In this document: positions 1 through 6,217 of the stretch, one piece after another | Numbering within the stretch: the first letter of the stretch is position 1 | How the letters are laid out: each line of letters starts with the position of its first letter | Origin: CAZWVM01 sp964637705 | Lineage (GTDB): Bacteria; UBA8481 | Length of the DNA: 6,217 nt | Direction of reading: 5' to 3' | Assembly: GCA_964637705.1 (NCBI GenBank) | Contig: CAZWVM010000200.1 | Coordinates: forward strand, 1 to 6,217 | Notes under the pieces: generated by a model | What the model was told of the DNA's origin: nothing | The model's input: the letters and a program-made list of their open reading frames with translations, nothing else | The model's database searches: none | Program-made: the position numbers and the translations under genes

Positions 1-1400
1 AGGGCGTGGGGCTTGCGTCGTGGTCGCTGATCGGGTTCTGGCACGAGAAGGAGGCTCCTCCGAGAGCGGCGATCAAGGCCTTCCTCGCCAACCGCGTCGG
101 CGACGCCGGGTTCCTCGCCGGCATCTTCCTCTTGGCCACCTGCACCGGCACGGTCTCCTTCGCGGAACTCGGCGCGCGCGCCGCGTCGCTCGCGGACGCC
201 GGCATCGGGCCGGACGGCTACCAGCTGCGCTTCCTCGACGTCGCGGCGCTCTGCCTCTTCCTCGGCGCCTGCGGCAAGTCGGCGCAGTTCCCCCTGCACG
301 TCTGGCTCCCGGACGCCATGGAGGGGCCGACGCCCGTCTCGGCCCTCATCCACGCCGCCACGATGGTCACGGCCGGCATCTACATGGTGGCGCGCCTGCA
401 ACCTCTCTTCCTGTGCGCTCCGGTTGCACGGGAGATCATGCTGGCCGTCGCCGTCCTCACCGCGCTCGGCGCCGCCCTGGCCGCCTGCGCCCAGACGGAC
501 CTCAAGAGGATCCTCGCCTATTCGACGATCAGCCAGCTCGGCTACATGATGGCCGGGGCCGCCGCGGGGCACGGCGGGGCCGCTGTCTTTCACCTCGCGA
601 CCCACGGAGTCTTCAAGGCCCTCCTCTTCCTCTCGGCCGGCGCCGTCATCCACGCGATGGCCGGGAACCAGGACATCCGCGACATGGGCGGGCTCTTCCG
701 GAAGATCCCCCTGACGGCCGCGGCTCTTCTCTGCGGGGCGTTCTCCCTGGCCGGCGTCCCGCTCTTCGCGGGCTTCTACTCGAAGGACCTCATCATCGCC
801 TCCCTCGCCGCCCTTCACCCCGTGGCGGCCTCTCTCCTCCTCGTCGGAGCCGCCGTCACGGCCTTCTACTCGACGCGCATGATCCTCGTCGTTCTCTTCG
901 GAACGCCGCGGTTCGACGCGCGGGAGGTCCACCCGCACGACCCGGGCCGCGTCATGCTCCTGCCGCTCGGCCTGCTCTCACTCGGCACCCTCTTCGTCGG
1001 GAGACTGCACGTGCCCGAGCTCCTGGGCGAGCTGCACGAGGTCCACCCCGCGTGGGTCGCGCCGGCCGCGTACGCCGCGGTGGTTCTCGGGATCGGCGTC
1101 GGCTCCTGGCGCTATCTCCGCCGCCAGCCCCGCTCGACGCCGTTGAAGGAGTTCCTCCACGCGGGTTACCGACTCGACGACCTCTTCGACGCGGCCCTCG
1201 TCCGCCCGGTATTGCGCCTCGCGAAGTGGACGCGCGATGCCGTGGATGCAAGCGGGATCGACGCGGTCGCGGAGGGCCTCGCGATGAGCTTCGGGGCCCT
1301 CGGCGAGTCGATCCGGGTCCTGCACACGGGCAACCTCGGAACCTACCTCGGCTACGCCGTCTTCGGCCTGGCCGTGCTCGTCTGGCTGGTGGCGCCGTGA
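1..1400 (+). CDS. nuoL: NADH-quinone oxidoreductase subunit L (NuoL), 5' truncated by the window edge
   Basis: NuoL is the most distal antiporter-like proton-pumping subunit of the complex I membrane arm. The reading frame has full codons from base 3; 465 codons precede the TGA at 1398-1400. It opens inside the family motif WEGVGL: only the last two bases (ag) of the probable Glu codon are present, so about 140 N-terminal residues are missing. The GTG at 6 is an internal Val, not a start. Visible landmarks (Val at base 6 = residue 1): GKSAQFPLHVWLPDAMEGPT with Lys91 (E. coli K229 equivalent), SALIHAATMVTAGIY, TDLKRILAYSTISQLGYM, FHLATHGVFKALLF with Lys204 (K342 equivalent), and GFYSKDLI with Lys260 (K399 equivalent). 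The C-terminal part (from about residue 388, YRLDDLFD) matches the region of the long lateral helix and last membrane helix, ending in a hydrophobic GYAVFGLAVLVWLVAP. The length after Lys260 is close to E. coli NuoL. Identification is firm; Mrp or hydrogenase homologues are disfavoured by the motifs and by the following nuoM-nuoN. Confidence 0.97.
   Translation, partial: GVGLASWSLIGFWHEKEAPPRAAIKAFLANRVGDAGFLAGIFLLATCTGTVSFAELGARAASLADAGIGPDGYQLRFLDVAALCLFLGACGKSAQFPLHVWLPDAMEGPTPVSALIHAATMVTAGIYMVARLQPLFLCAPVAREIMLAVAVLTALGAALAACAQTDLKRILAYSTISQLGYMMAGAAAGHGGAAVFHLATHGVFKALLFLSAGAVIHAMAGNQDIRDMGGLFRKIPLTAAALLCGAFSLAGVPLFAGFYSKDLIIASLAALHPVAASLLLVGAAVTAFYSTRMILVVLFGTPRFDAREVHPHDPGRVMLLPLGLLSLGTLFVGRLHVPELLGELHEVHPAWVAPAAYAAVVLGIGVGSWRYLRRQPRSTPLKEFLHAGYRLDDLFDAALVRPVLRLAKWTRDAVDASGIDAVAEGLAMSFGALGESIRVLHTGNLGTYLGYAVFGLAVLVWLVAP
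1397..1400 (+). other. GTGA stop/start overlap, nuoL-nuoM
   Basis: The nuoM GTG start and the nuoL TGA stop share two bases. No good Shine-Dalgarno lies in the preceding 20 bases, so translation of nuoM is probably coupled to termination of nuoL, which would help keep subunit amounts equal. Confidence 0.8.
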
Positions 1401-2890
1401 TCTCCTCCCTCGTCCTCTTCACGATCGCCGTGCCGCTCGTCTCCGTGCTTGTCGTGCTCCTCCTGGCGCGCCGCGCCGAGCAGGTGCACGCCTTCGCCGT
1501 CGTCTCGGCCGCGCTCTCCTTCGTGGCCGCCTCGACGCTCGTCGCCCTTGTCGCCGGGGGAGCAGGCGAGGGGACGGTCACGGTCCGGGACGCGACGTGG
1601 ATCGCGACGCTGAACATACGGTTCCGCATGGTCATCGACGCCTTCTCGGCCTGGATGATCTGGGTCGCCGCCTTCTCCACGCTCCTCGGCGTGCTCGCCG
1701 CCGTCCGCGACCTCGTGGCGCGCGGTGACGGCCCGGTGCCCGCGGCGGGACACCATGCCCTCTTCTTCGTCATCCAGGCCGCGCTCTGCGGCTTCTTCCT
1801 CGCGCGCGATCTCGTGCTCCTCTTCCTCTGCTACGAGACCGTGCTCGTCCCCATGTATCTCCTCATACTCGTCTGGGGGGGGAAGGAACGCGTCAAGGCC
1901 TCGCTCAAGTTCCTGCTCTTCACGCTCTTCGGTTCCCTTCCCATGCTCGTCGCGATCGCCGCGGCGGCGATCTCGGCGTGGCAGACTCAGGGCGTTCTCG
2001 TCTTCGATATCGACGCCTTGAAGGTCCTTCCCCGCGACCCCGCGCTCGCGCGCTGGATCTTCGCGGGATTCTGCCTCGCCTTCCTCGTGAAGGTGCCGCT
2101 CTGGCCCCTTCACACGTGGCTTCCGGATGCGCACACGGAGGCGCCGACGGCGGGATCGATCGTCCTGGCGGGGAGCCTCCTGAAGATGGGCGGGTATGGG
2201 CTCATGGTCGTCGCCGTTCCGCTCTTTCCCGAGGCGGCCCGCGAGGCGGCCCCCTGGCTCCTCGTCCTTTCCCTCGCGGGCATCCTCCTGGGCGGCCTCG
2301 CCTCGCTGGCCCAGACGGACGCCAAGAGGCTGATCGCCTACTCCTCCGTGAGCCACATGGGACTCGTCGTCCTCGCGGTCTTCTCCTTCTCGCGCGACGC
2401 GTGGCTGGGCGCCGCCCTGCAGATGATCGCGCACGGCGTATCGACGGGCGGTCTCTTCTACCTGGTCGGGGCGCTCTACCGGCGCCGCCATGACCGCTCC
2501 CTCGAGTCGTTCGGCGGGCTGGCTTCGCTCTCGCCGGGGCTCGCGGCCTGGTCGGCCGTCCTTGTCTTCTCCTCGGCCGCCCTGCCCGGCACCGCCGGCT
2601 TCGCGGCGGAATTCCTGGCGCTCCTCGGGACCTTCTCGAGGTTGCCGCTCGTCGCGGCCCTCGCCCTGCCGGTCGTCGTCGTATCGGCGGCCTACATGCT
2701 CAAGTTCTTCCGCGCCGTCGCGCTCGGGGTCCCGACGATCGACTTCAAGCGCACGTGGACGGGGGCTCATACCGAGGAAATCCTCGTCCTGGCCGCGTGC
2801 GCGCTGATTCTCGTCGCCGTCGGCGTCGCGCCCTGGAGCGCGGTTCTCCAGTCGCTCCAGCCGGTCGTCGAAGCCCTGGTGCCGCGATGA
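1397..2890 (+). CDS. nuoM: NADH-quinone oxidoreductase subunit M (NuoM)
   Basis: NuoM is the middle antiporter-like proton-pumping subunit of the complex I membrane arm. It is 497 residues, normal for the family. The start is GTG at 1397, overlapping the nuoL stop (GTGA). The open frame continues far upstream, but that part is the out-of-frame shadow of nuoL; the protein becomes hydrophobic and NuoM-like exactly from this GTG (ISSLVLFTIAVPL). Key elements: CYETVLVPMYLLILVWGGKE with Glu147 (E. coli E144 equivalent, with Tyr where many homologues have Trp before it); FLVKVPLWPLHTWLPDAHTE with Lys232 (K234 equivalent); EAPTAGSIVLAGSLLKMGGY with Lys263 (K265 equivalent); YSSVSHMGLVVLAVFSF; MIAHGVSTGGLFYLVG; and LPGTAGFAAEFLALLG with Glu405 (E407 equivalent). 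All proton-channel residues I can place are intact, so it should be functional. There is no clear Shine-Dalgarno before the GTG, consistent with coupling to nuoL translation. Confidence 0.97.
   Translation: MISSLVLFTIAVPLVSVLVVLLLARRAEQVHAFAVVSAALSFVAASTLVALVAGGAGEGTVTVRDATWIATLNIRFRMVIDAFSAWMIWVAAFSTLLGVLAAVRDLVARGDGPVPAAGHHALFFVIQAALCGFFLARDLVLLFLCYETVLVPMYLLILVWGGKERVKASLKFLLFTLFGSLPMLVAIAAAAISAWQTQGVLVFDIDALKVLPRDPALARWIFAGFCLAFLVKVPLWPLHTWLPDAHTEAPTAGSIVLAGSLLKMGGYGLMVVAVPLFPEAAREAAPWLLVLSLAGILLGGLASLAQTDAKRLIAYSSVSHMGLVVLAVFSFSRDAWLGAALQMIAHGVSTGGLFYLVGALYRRRHDRSLESFGGLASLSPGLAAWSAVLVFSSAALPGTAGFAAEFLALLGTFSRLPLVAALALPVVVVSAAYMLKFFRAVALGVPTIDFKRTWTGAHTEEILVLAACALILVAVGVAPWSAVLQSLQPVVEALVPR
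2887..2890 (+). other. ATGA stop/start overlap, nuoM-nuoN
   Basis: The nuoN ATG and the nuoM TGA overlap by two bases, the classic arrangement for translational coupling. It is the main argument for the longer NuoN with its additional N-terminal hydrophobic stretch, because the alternative ATG at 2959 also lacks a well-spaced Shine-Dalgarno (the nearest purine-rich GGGAGG, 2937-2942, is 16 bases away). Confidence 0.75.
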
Positions 2891-4470
2891 CGCGCTGGAT
2901 CCTTTCCGCGGCGATCCTGCTTCTCCTGGCCGTCGCGGGAGGCGTCCTGTGGGGTGCGATGAGCGGCGGAGGATCGGGCGGTACCGCGCCCGAAGTCGCC
3001 CACGCCCTGGCCTCTCTCACGGCCTTCGCGCCCGAGATGATACTTCTTTTGACCGCCCTCCTCGTGATCCTTTTCGACTTCATCGCGCCGGGCCAACGCG
3101 TTCGATTCCCGCTCCTCGGCGCCGCCGGCGCCCTTATCGCCCTGGCGTTCGTCATGGAGAATTCCCTGCGCGGCGAGGCTCACGCCTTTGCCGGGGCGGT
3201 CGCTTTCGACGAGTGGACTCGTGCGCTGCGCATTCTCTCGATCGGCGCCGCCGCGCTGGCACTCTTGCAGTCCACGCCGGGCAACTTCGGGGGCGCGAAG
3301 CCGGAGGAGGAGCGGGACGGGTCGCGCCGCGAGGGTGAATTCACGGTCCTCGTCCTGCTCTCCACCCTCGGCGCGTGCGTGCTGGGCGCCTCGCGCGACC
3401 TCGTCGTGAGCGTCGTCGCCCTGGAGATCATGTCGCTCGGGCTCTACCCGATCCTCGCGGTGAACGGGTCGCGCCGCGGGCTCGAGGCGGCGGTGAAGTA
3501 CTTCCTGATGGGAGCGGTCGCCTCCGCGGTCATGCTCTTCGGCGCTTCTTTCCTTTTCGGGGAGACGGGCACGACACGCTACGCGGCGATCGACGGTTTC
3601 AACGCGCGGGTGACGGTGGGTCTCGTGCTCTTCGTCGCCGGGCTTCTCTTCAAGGCGGCCGTCGCGCCCTTCCACGCCTGGATCCTCGACGTATACGAGG
3701 CCACGCCTGCTTCCACGGGCGGGTTCATGGCCGTCGCGGTCAAGGCGGCCGCCTTCGCCGCGCTCGGCCGCCTGCTCGTTCACGCGGCGGCCGCTCCTCC
3801 CGAGATCGTCATCGCCCTCGTGGCGCTCTCGGCGCTCACGCTCTTCGTCGGGTCCGCCGGCGCCCTCTTCCAGTCCGACCTCGCGCGCCTCGCGGGTTAT
3901 TCCGCCGTCGCGCACACGGGCTTCATCCTGATGGGTGTCGCGGCCTCCGTCCAGGTGACGCGCGTCGACGGTTTCGCCGCCGTCGTGACCTACCTGGTCG
4001 GCTACGCTCCCGCCGCCATCGGCCTCTTCGCCGTCGCGGGAATGATCGAGAGGCCGGAGGCGGGGCAGGGCGGATTCGCCCGGTCGGGTCCCCGCCCCGT
4101 CGTCGCCCTGCGCGGGCTCTTCCGGCGAAAGCCGCTCGTCGCCGTCTCGCTCGCCGTCTGCATGGCCTCGCTCGCCGGGATACCGCCCTGCGCCGGATTC
4201 TGGGGCAAGTTCCACGTCTTTCTCGCGACCTACCAGGCGGGGCGTATCGGGCTCCTGGCCGTTGCCGTCGTCAACTCGCTCGTCGCGGCCGTCGTCTACG
4301 TCCGCGTCATCCGCGAGGCCTTCTCGGCGGGCGATGACGAACCGGCCCGGTTCTCTCCCGCGTCGCTTATCGTCCTCCTCTTCTGCGCCGTTCTCGTCCT
4401 TGTCCTCGGGCTCATGCCCGGAGCGATGATCGAACTCGCGACCACCGCCGCCGCGGGGCTGGCTCGATGA
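2887..4470 (+). CDS. nuoN: NADH-quinone oxidoreductase subunit N (NuoN) with an extra N-terminal hydrophobic segment
   Basis: NuoN is the antiporter-like subunit nearest the quinone-binding end among L, M and N. It is 527 residues, longer than the usual 480-500. The ATG at 2887 overlaps the nuoM stop (ATGA), which favours this start. Canonical NuoN sequence begins near residue 47 (FAPEMILLLTALLVILFDF). Before it lie a hydrophobic stretch (about residues 4-24) and a Gly/Ser-rich linker (26-32). An in-frame ATG at 2959 (Met25) would remove the extra segment. Landmarks: ALEIMSLGLYPILAV with Glu180 (E. coli E133 equivalent), LEAAVKYFLMGAVAS with Lys204 (K158), LLFKAAVAPFHAWILDVYEA with Lys256 (K217), FMAVAVKAAAF with Lys286 (K247), and SLAGIPPCAGFWGKFHVF with Lys441 (K395). 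A charged loop around residues 135-153 (GAKPEEERDGSRREGEF) looks longer than in E. coli. Function is secure; the exact start is less so. Confidence 0.95.
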   Translation: MTRWILSAAILLLLAVAGGVLWGAMSGGGSGGTAPEVAHALASLTAFAPEMILLLTALLVILFDFIAPGQRVRFPLLGAAGALIALAFVMENSLRGEAHAFAGAVAFDEWTRALRILSIGAAALALLQSTPGNFGGAKPEEERDGSRREGEFTVLVLLSTLGACVLGASRDLVVSVVALEIMSLGLYPILAVNGSRRGLEAAVKYFLMGAVASAVMLFGASFLFGETGTTRYAAIDGFNARVTVGLVLFVAGLLFKAAVAPFHAWILDVYEATPASTGGFMAVAVKAAAFAALGRLLVHAAAAPPEIVIALVALSALTLFVGSAGALFQSDLARLAGYSAVAHTGFILMGVAASVQVTRVDGFAAVVTYLVGYAPAAIGLFAVAGMIERPEAGQGGFARSGPRPVVALRGLFRRKPLVAVSLAVCMASLAGIPPCAGFWGKFHVFLATYQAGRIGLLAVAVVNSLVAAVVYVRVIREAFSAGDDEPARFSPASLIVLLFCAVLVLVLGLMPGAMIELATTAAAGLAR

Positions 4471-4472
4471 TG
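4467..4472 (+). other. ATGATG double start overlapping the nuoN stop
   Basis: Two consecutive in-frame ATG codons (4467 and 4470) of the polyprenyl synthase surround the nuoN TGA at 4468-4470. Either could be used; they differ by one Met. The overlap ties the lipid-synthesis gene translationally to the complex I genes. Confidence 0.75.
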
Positions 4473-5483
4473 AGGGAGATCCCGAAGGCCCATTGGGGCC
4501 CGTCGCGGGCGCGCCGCTCGACGGGCGATTTCGAGGAGATCGCGGCCCCCTGGGAGAGGGAGCGTTCGCTCCTGGAGGCGCGGCTCGACGAACTGATCGG
4601 CGAGGCGTCCTCGCCGTGGTTCCCGGAGGCGCGCGAGTTGTGCCGCGCCGGCAAGCGAATCCGCGCCCTCGTCTGCATCGGGGCCGCGCGCTGTCACGCG
4701 GGCGACGAGGCGGTCATCGCGGCCGCGGTCCGGGCCGCGTCCTGCATCGAGGGCATCCACCTCGCGTCGCTCCTGCACGACGACGTCATCGACAACGCCG
4801 TCGAGAGGCGGGGGCTGGCGACCCTGCATCGCCGCTACGGGCGCACCGGGGCCATCCTGGCCGGCGACATGATCTACGTGAAGATCTTCCGGCACCTCCT
4901 CGAGCACGACCGCGACGGCGTGCTCGCCTCCGTCATCGCGGGCGCGACGGCGATGGTCGAAGGGGAGACGGAACAGACGCTCGGCGCGGTGCGCGGTTTC
5001 GAACCCACGGTCGAGGAGTATCTCCACGCGATCCGCAGGAAGACCGCCGCCTTCTTCGCGACGGCCGCGGAATGCGGGGGGCTCGTGGCCGGCCTGCGCG
5101 GCCGCGACCTGGAGCCGGTCGTGCGCTTCGGCGACGAGTTCGGGATGATGTTCCAGATCGTCGACGACATCCTCGACTGGTCCGCGGATCCCAAGGAACT
5201 CGGAAAGGACCTCCGCGCCGATATCCGCGGCGGCAAGCTGACCCTGCCTCTGCTTCTCTTCATCCAGGACGACCCCGTCGCCGCCCGGCCGCTCATCGCC
5301 CGCGCCGACGACGGCGCCGTGCTGACGCTGGCCGAGGAGATCACGCGCCGTGGATTCCTGCACCGTGCATTTCTCGCGGCCGAGAAGCACGCCGAGAACG
5401 CCCTCGCGGCGCTCGCGCAATGGGGCGTCCCGACACTCGCCCTGAAACGACTCACCGAGTTCACGCTCTGTCGCGTGGCATGA
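4467..5483 (+). CDS. trans-polyprenyl diphosphate synthase, probably long-chain (quinone side chain)
   Basis: This is a 338-residue isoprenyl diphosphate synthase of the IspA/IspB/HepT superfamily. Such enzymes add isopentenyl diphosphate units in trans to an allylic diphosphate in the cytosol. The first aspartate-rich motif is SLLHDDVIDNAVERRG (Asp105, Asp106, Asp109), followed by HRRYGRTGAILAGDMIY. The second is FQIVDDILDWSADPKELGKD (Asp233, Asp234, Asp237), followed by the diphosphate-binding DIRGGKLTLPLLL. RRKTAAFFATAAECG (from residue 190) supplies the conserved Lys-Thr. The residues five and four before the first DDxxD are Ala100 and Ser101, both small. Long-chain enzymes such as E. coli IspB have small residues here, whereas short-chain ones have bulky residues, so I infer an octaprenyl-to-decaprenyl-type product. 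The basic-site motif reads AGKRIRA (61-67) rather than GGKRLRP. About 20 polar N-terminal residues look non-conserved. The start overlaps the nuoN stop in ATGATGA; ATG 4470 is an equally possible in-frame start. Product length cannot be fixed from sequence. Confidence 0.94.
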   Translation: MMREIPKAHWGPSRARRSTGDFEEIAAPWERERSLLEARLDELIGEASSPWFPEARELCRAGKRIRALVCIGAARCHAGDEAVIAAAVRAASCIEGIHLASLLHDDVIDNAVERRGLATLHRRYGRTGAILAGDMIYVKIFRHLLEHDRDGVLASVIAGATAMVEGETEQTLGAVRGFEPTVEEYLHAIRRKTAAFFATAAECGGLVAGLRGRDLEPVVRFGDEFGMMFQIVDDILDWSADPKELGKDLRADIRGGKLTLPLLLFIQDDPVAARPLIARADDGAVLTLAEEITRRGFLHRAFLAAEKHAENALAALAQWGVPTLALKRLTEFTLCRVA

Positions 5484-5488
5484 GGAGG
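5482..5488 (+). promoter_or_regulatory. Shine-Dalgarno sequence of the GlmU-like gene, overlapping the preceding stop codon
   Basis: The sequence GAGGAGG ends 5 bases before ATG 5494, a good spacing for a strong ribosome binding site, and it fixes that start. It shares two bases with the TGA stop (5481-5483) of the polyprenyl synthase. It is the only strong Shine-Dalgarno I see at any gene start in the window; the upstream genes rely on stop/start overlaps. This suggests that the fifth gene can initiate more independently, while still lying close enough for ribosomes terminating on the fourth gene to reinitiate. Confidence 0.85.
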
Positions 5489-5493
5489 ATCTC

Positions 5494-6217
5494 ATGAAGT
5501 TCTACCTCTACGAGACCGCGGCCGATCTCGCGCCCCTGGACATGCTCCGGGCCCAGTGCGACATCCCCGTCGGGGCGCGCACGATCCGCGAACGTGCCGC
5601 GACGCTCTTCCGCGCCGCGCCCCTCTTGATCGCGCGCGAGCGGCCCGCGCCCCTGGGAGGAGGAGCCTCTCCCGCCCCGCCCTTCGCCCCCGGGCTCTTC
5701 GTGCCCGCCAACCTCGTTCCGCGGGCTGCCGTGCCCCTGGATGGCCCCGAGGAGATCGGTGTCGACGGCGACCGGGTCGTCTTCATGCGGCTCGGGGCCG
5801 CCCGCGCCGCCTCCTTCGATCCGGCCCGTCCCGAGGTCTCGGCGGAGGGCTTGCCGCGGCGTCCCATGCCCGCCCTCTTCGTCGACCGCCCCTGGGATCT
5901 CGTCCGGCACCTGCCGGTCCTCCTGCGCGACGACGTGGAGGCGCTGTCACGGGCGAGGGCTTCGGCGCCTCCTCCTCCCCACGTCGTCATCGATACCGCG
6001 CCGGGGCCGGTCCACATCGACCCCACCGCCGTCCTGGAGCCCTTCACCTACATCGTCGGCCCCTGTGTCGTCGGCCCGCGCGTGCTCGTCAAGTCGCACT
6101 CGTCGATCCGCACCTCAGCCGTCAACGAGGGGTGCCGCGTCGGCGGGGAGATCTCATCGACGCTCTTCTTCCCCTTCTCCAACAAGCAGCATCACGGCTT
6201 CCTCGGCCATTCCGTCG
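5494..6217 (+). CDS. GlmU-like putative sugar nucleotidyltransferase / hexapeptide-repeat acyltransferase, 3' truncated by the window edge
   Basis: The frame runs open from ATG 5494 to the window edge: 241 complete codons with no stop. It resembles the alternative GlmU family (a bifunctional-type UDP-GlcNAc pyrophosphorylase/glucosamine-1-phosphate acetyltransferase relative found in Bacteroidota and related phyla). Support: the N-terminal block APLDMLRAQCDIPVGARTIR (13-32), matching the family pattern PLTxTRPVxDxRxGxxTIREK; RPWDLV (132-137), which usually precedes the linker to the second domain; then VVIDTAPGPVHIDPTAVLEP (164-183) leading into hexapeptide-like turns (YIVGPCVVGPRVLVKSHSSI); and the strongly conserved SNKQHHGFLGHS (229-240). 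The window ends inside this left-handed beta-helix domain. The N-terminal domain departs from the family at several positions (Ala-Gln after Arg19, Pro25 in place of Arg) and carries a Gly/Pro/Ala-rich loop at 51-67. No classical GlmU LxAGxGTRM loop is present. Substrate and activity are uncertain. A strong Shine-Dalgarno sequence precedes it. Confidence 0.85.
   Translation, partial: MKFYLYETAADLAPLDMLRAQCDIPVGARTIRERAATLFRAAPLLIARERPAPLGGGASPAPPFAPGLFVPANLVPRAAVPLDGPEEIGVDGDRVVFMRLGAARAASFDPARPEVSAEGLPRRPMPALFVDRPWDLVRHLPVLLRDDVEALSRARASAPPPPHVVIDTAPGPVHIDPTAVLEPFTYIVGPCVVGPRVLVKSHSSIRTSAVNEGCRVGGEISSTLFFPFSNKQHHGFLGHSV

Noticed and set aside
20..1396. Upstream extension of the nuoM frame, giving an apparent 956-residue protein
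   Set aside because: The first 459 residues are Arg/Pro/Gly-rich noise from the out-of-frame reading of nuoL; NuoM sequence begins at GTG 1397. It is not a fusion protein.
2755..2886. Upstream extension of the nuoN frame to ATG 2755
   Set aside because: It would overlap nuoM by over 130 bases and encodes an Arg-rich sequence unlike NuoN; ATG 2887 in the ATGA overlap is a far better start.
1..4470. Mrp-type cation antiporter or membrane-bound hydrogenase subunits instead of complex I
   Set aside because: These homologues share the fold, but the L-M-N order, the lateral-helix C-terminus of the first gene and the NuoM/NuoN-specific motifs fit complex I best.
1352..5495. Long minus-strand open frames (e.g. 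1352-2770, 2767-4215, 4296-5495)
   Set aside because: They encode low-complexity Arg/Glu/Asp/Gly-rich sequence with no recognisable domain. This is expected from the reverse complement of GC-rich genes: hydrophobic codons with T in the middle read as polar codons with A in the middle. The plus strand holds clear conserved genes throughout.
4493..5497. A 334-codon plus-strand frame overlapping the polyprenyl synthase
   Set aside because: Arg/Gly/Pro-rich shadow frame without motifs; the synthase frame carries all the conserved residues.
1..6217. CRISPR, phage, transposon, toxin-antitoxin or defence genes, tRNA or rRNA
   Set aside because: No direct-repeat array, transposase motif, terminal inverted repeats or RNA gene signature was seen; the window is filled by five metabolic genes with similar codon use.

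Overview
The window is GC-rich bacterial DNA, with third codon positions overwhelmingly G or C. It holds five protein genes, all on the + strand and packed almost without gaps: nuoL (5' end missing), nuoM, nuoN, a trans-polyprenyl diphosphate synthase, and the first part of a GlmU-like sugar nucleotidyltransferase/acyltransferase. I see no RNA gene, mobile element, CRISPR array, promoter or terminator. No stretch over 300 bases lacks a gene, and the only true intergenic gap is 10 bases (5484-5493).

Positions 1-4470 carry the three antiporter-like, proton-pumping membrane subunits of respiratory complex I (NADH:quinone oxidoreductase) in the standard L-M-N order. The key glutamates and lysines of the proton channels are present in M and N; in L only the far 5' glutamate is cut by the window edge. 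Positions 4467-5483 encode an all-trans polyprenyl synthase with both aspartate-rich motifs and small residues just before the first motif, as expected for a long-chain enzyme making a quinone side chain. Positions 5494-6217 encode the start of an alternative GlmU-type protein with a C-terminal hexapeptide-repeat (left-handed beta-helix) domain.

The first four genes are joined by stop/start overlaps (GTGA, ATGA, ATGATGA), which suggests one transcript with translational coupling. The fifth has a strong Shine-Dalgarno sequence that overlaps the preceding stop codon. A simple functional reading is that the unit makes the membrane arm of complex I together with an enzyme for the lipid tail of the quinone it reduces. 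The GlmU-like gene, probably for UDP-sugar/cell-envelope precursor supply, is read on from the same transcript.

The organism is an aerobic or otherwise respiring high-GC bacterium. The GlmU-like family is familiar from the Bacteroidota/FCB group, Gemmatimonadota, Acidobacteriota and related lineages, so one of these or a neighbouring uncultured phylum is plausible, but the sequence alone does not settle it. This is mostly an ordinary core-metabolism region. The points worth a second look are the coupled polyprenyl synthase, an extra N-terminal hydrophobic segment on NuoN, and departures from family motifs in the last two genes.
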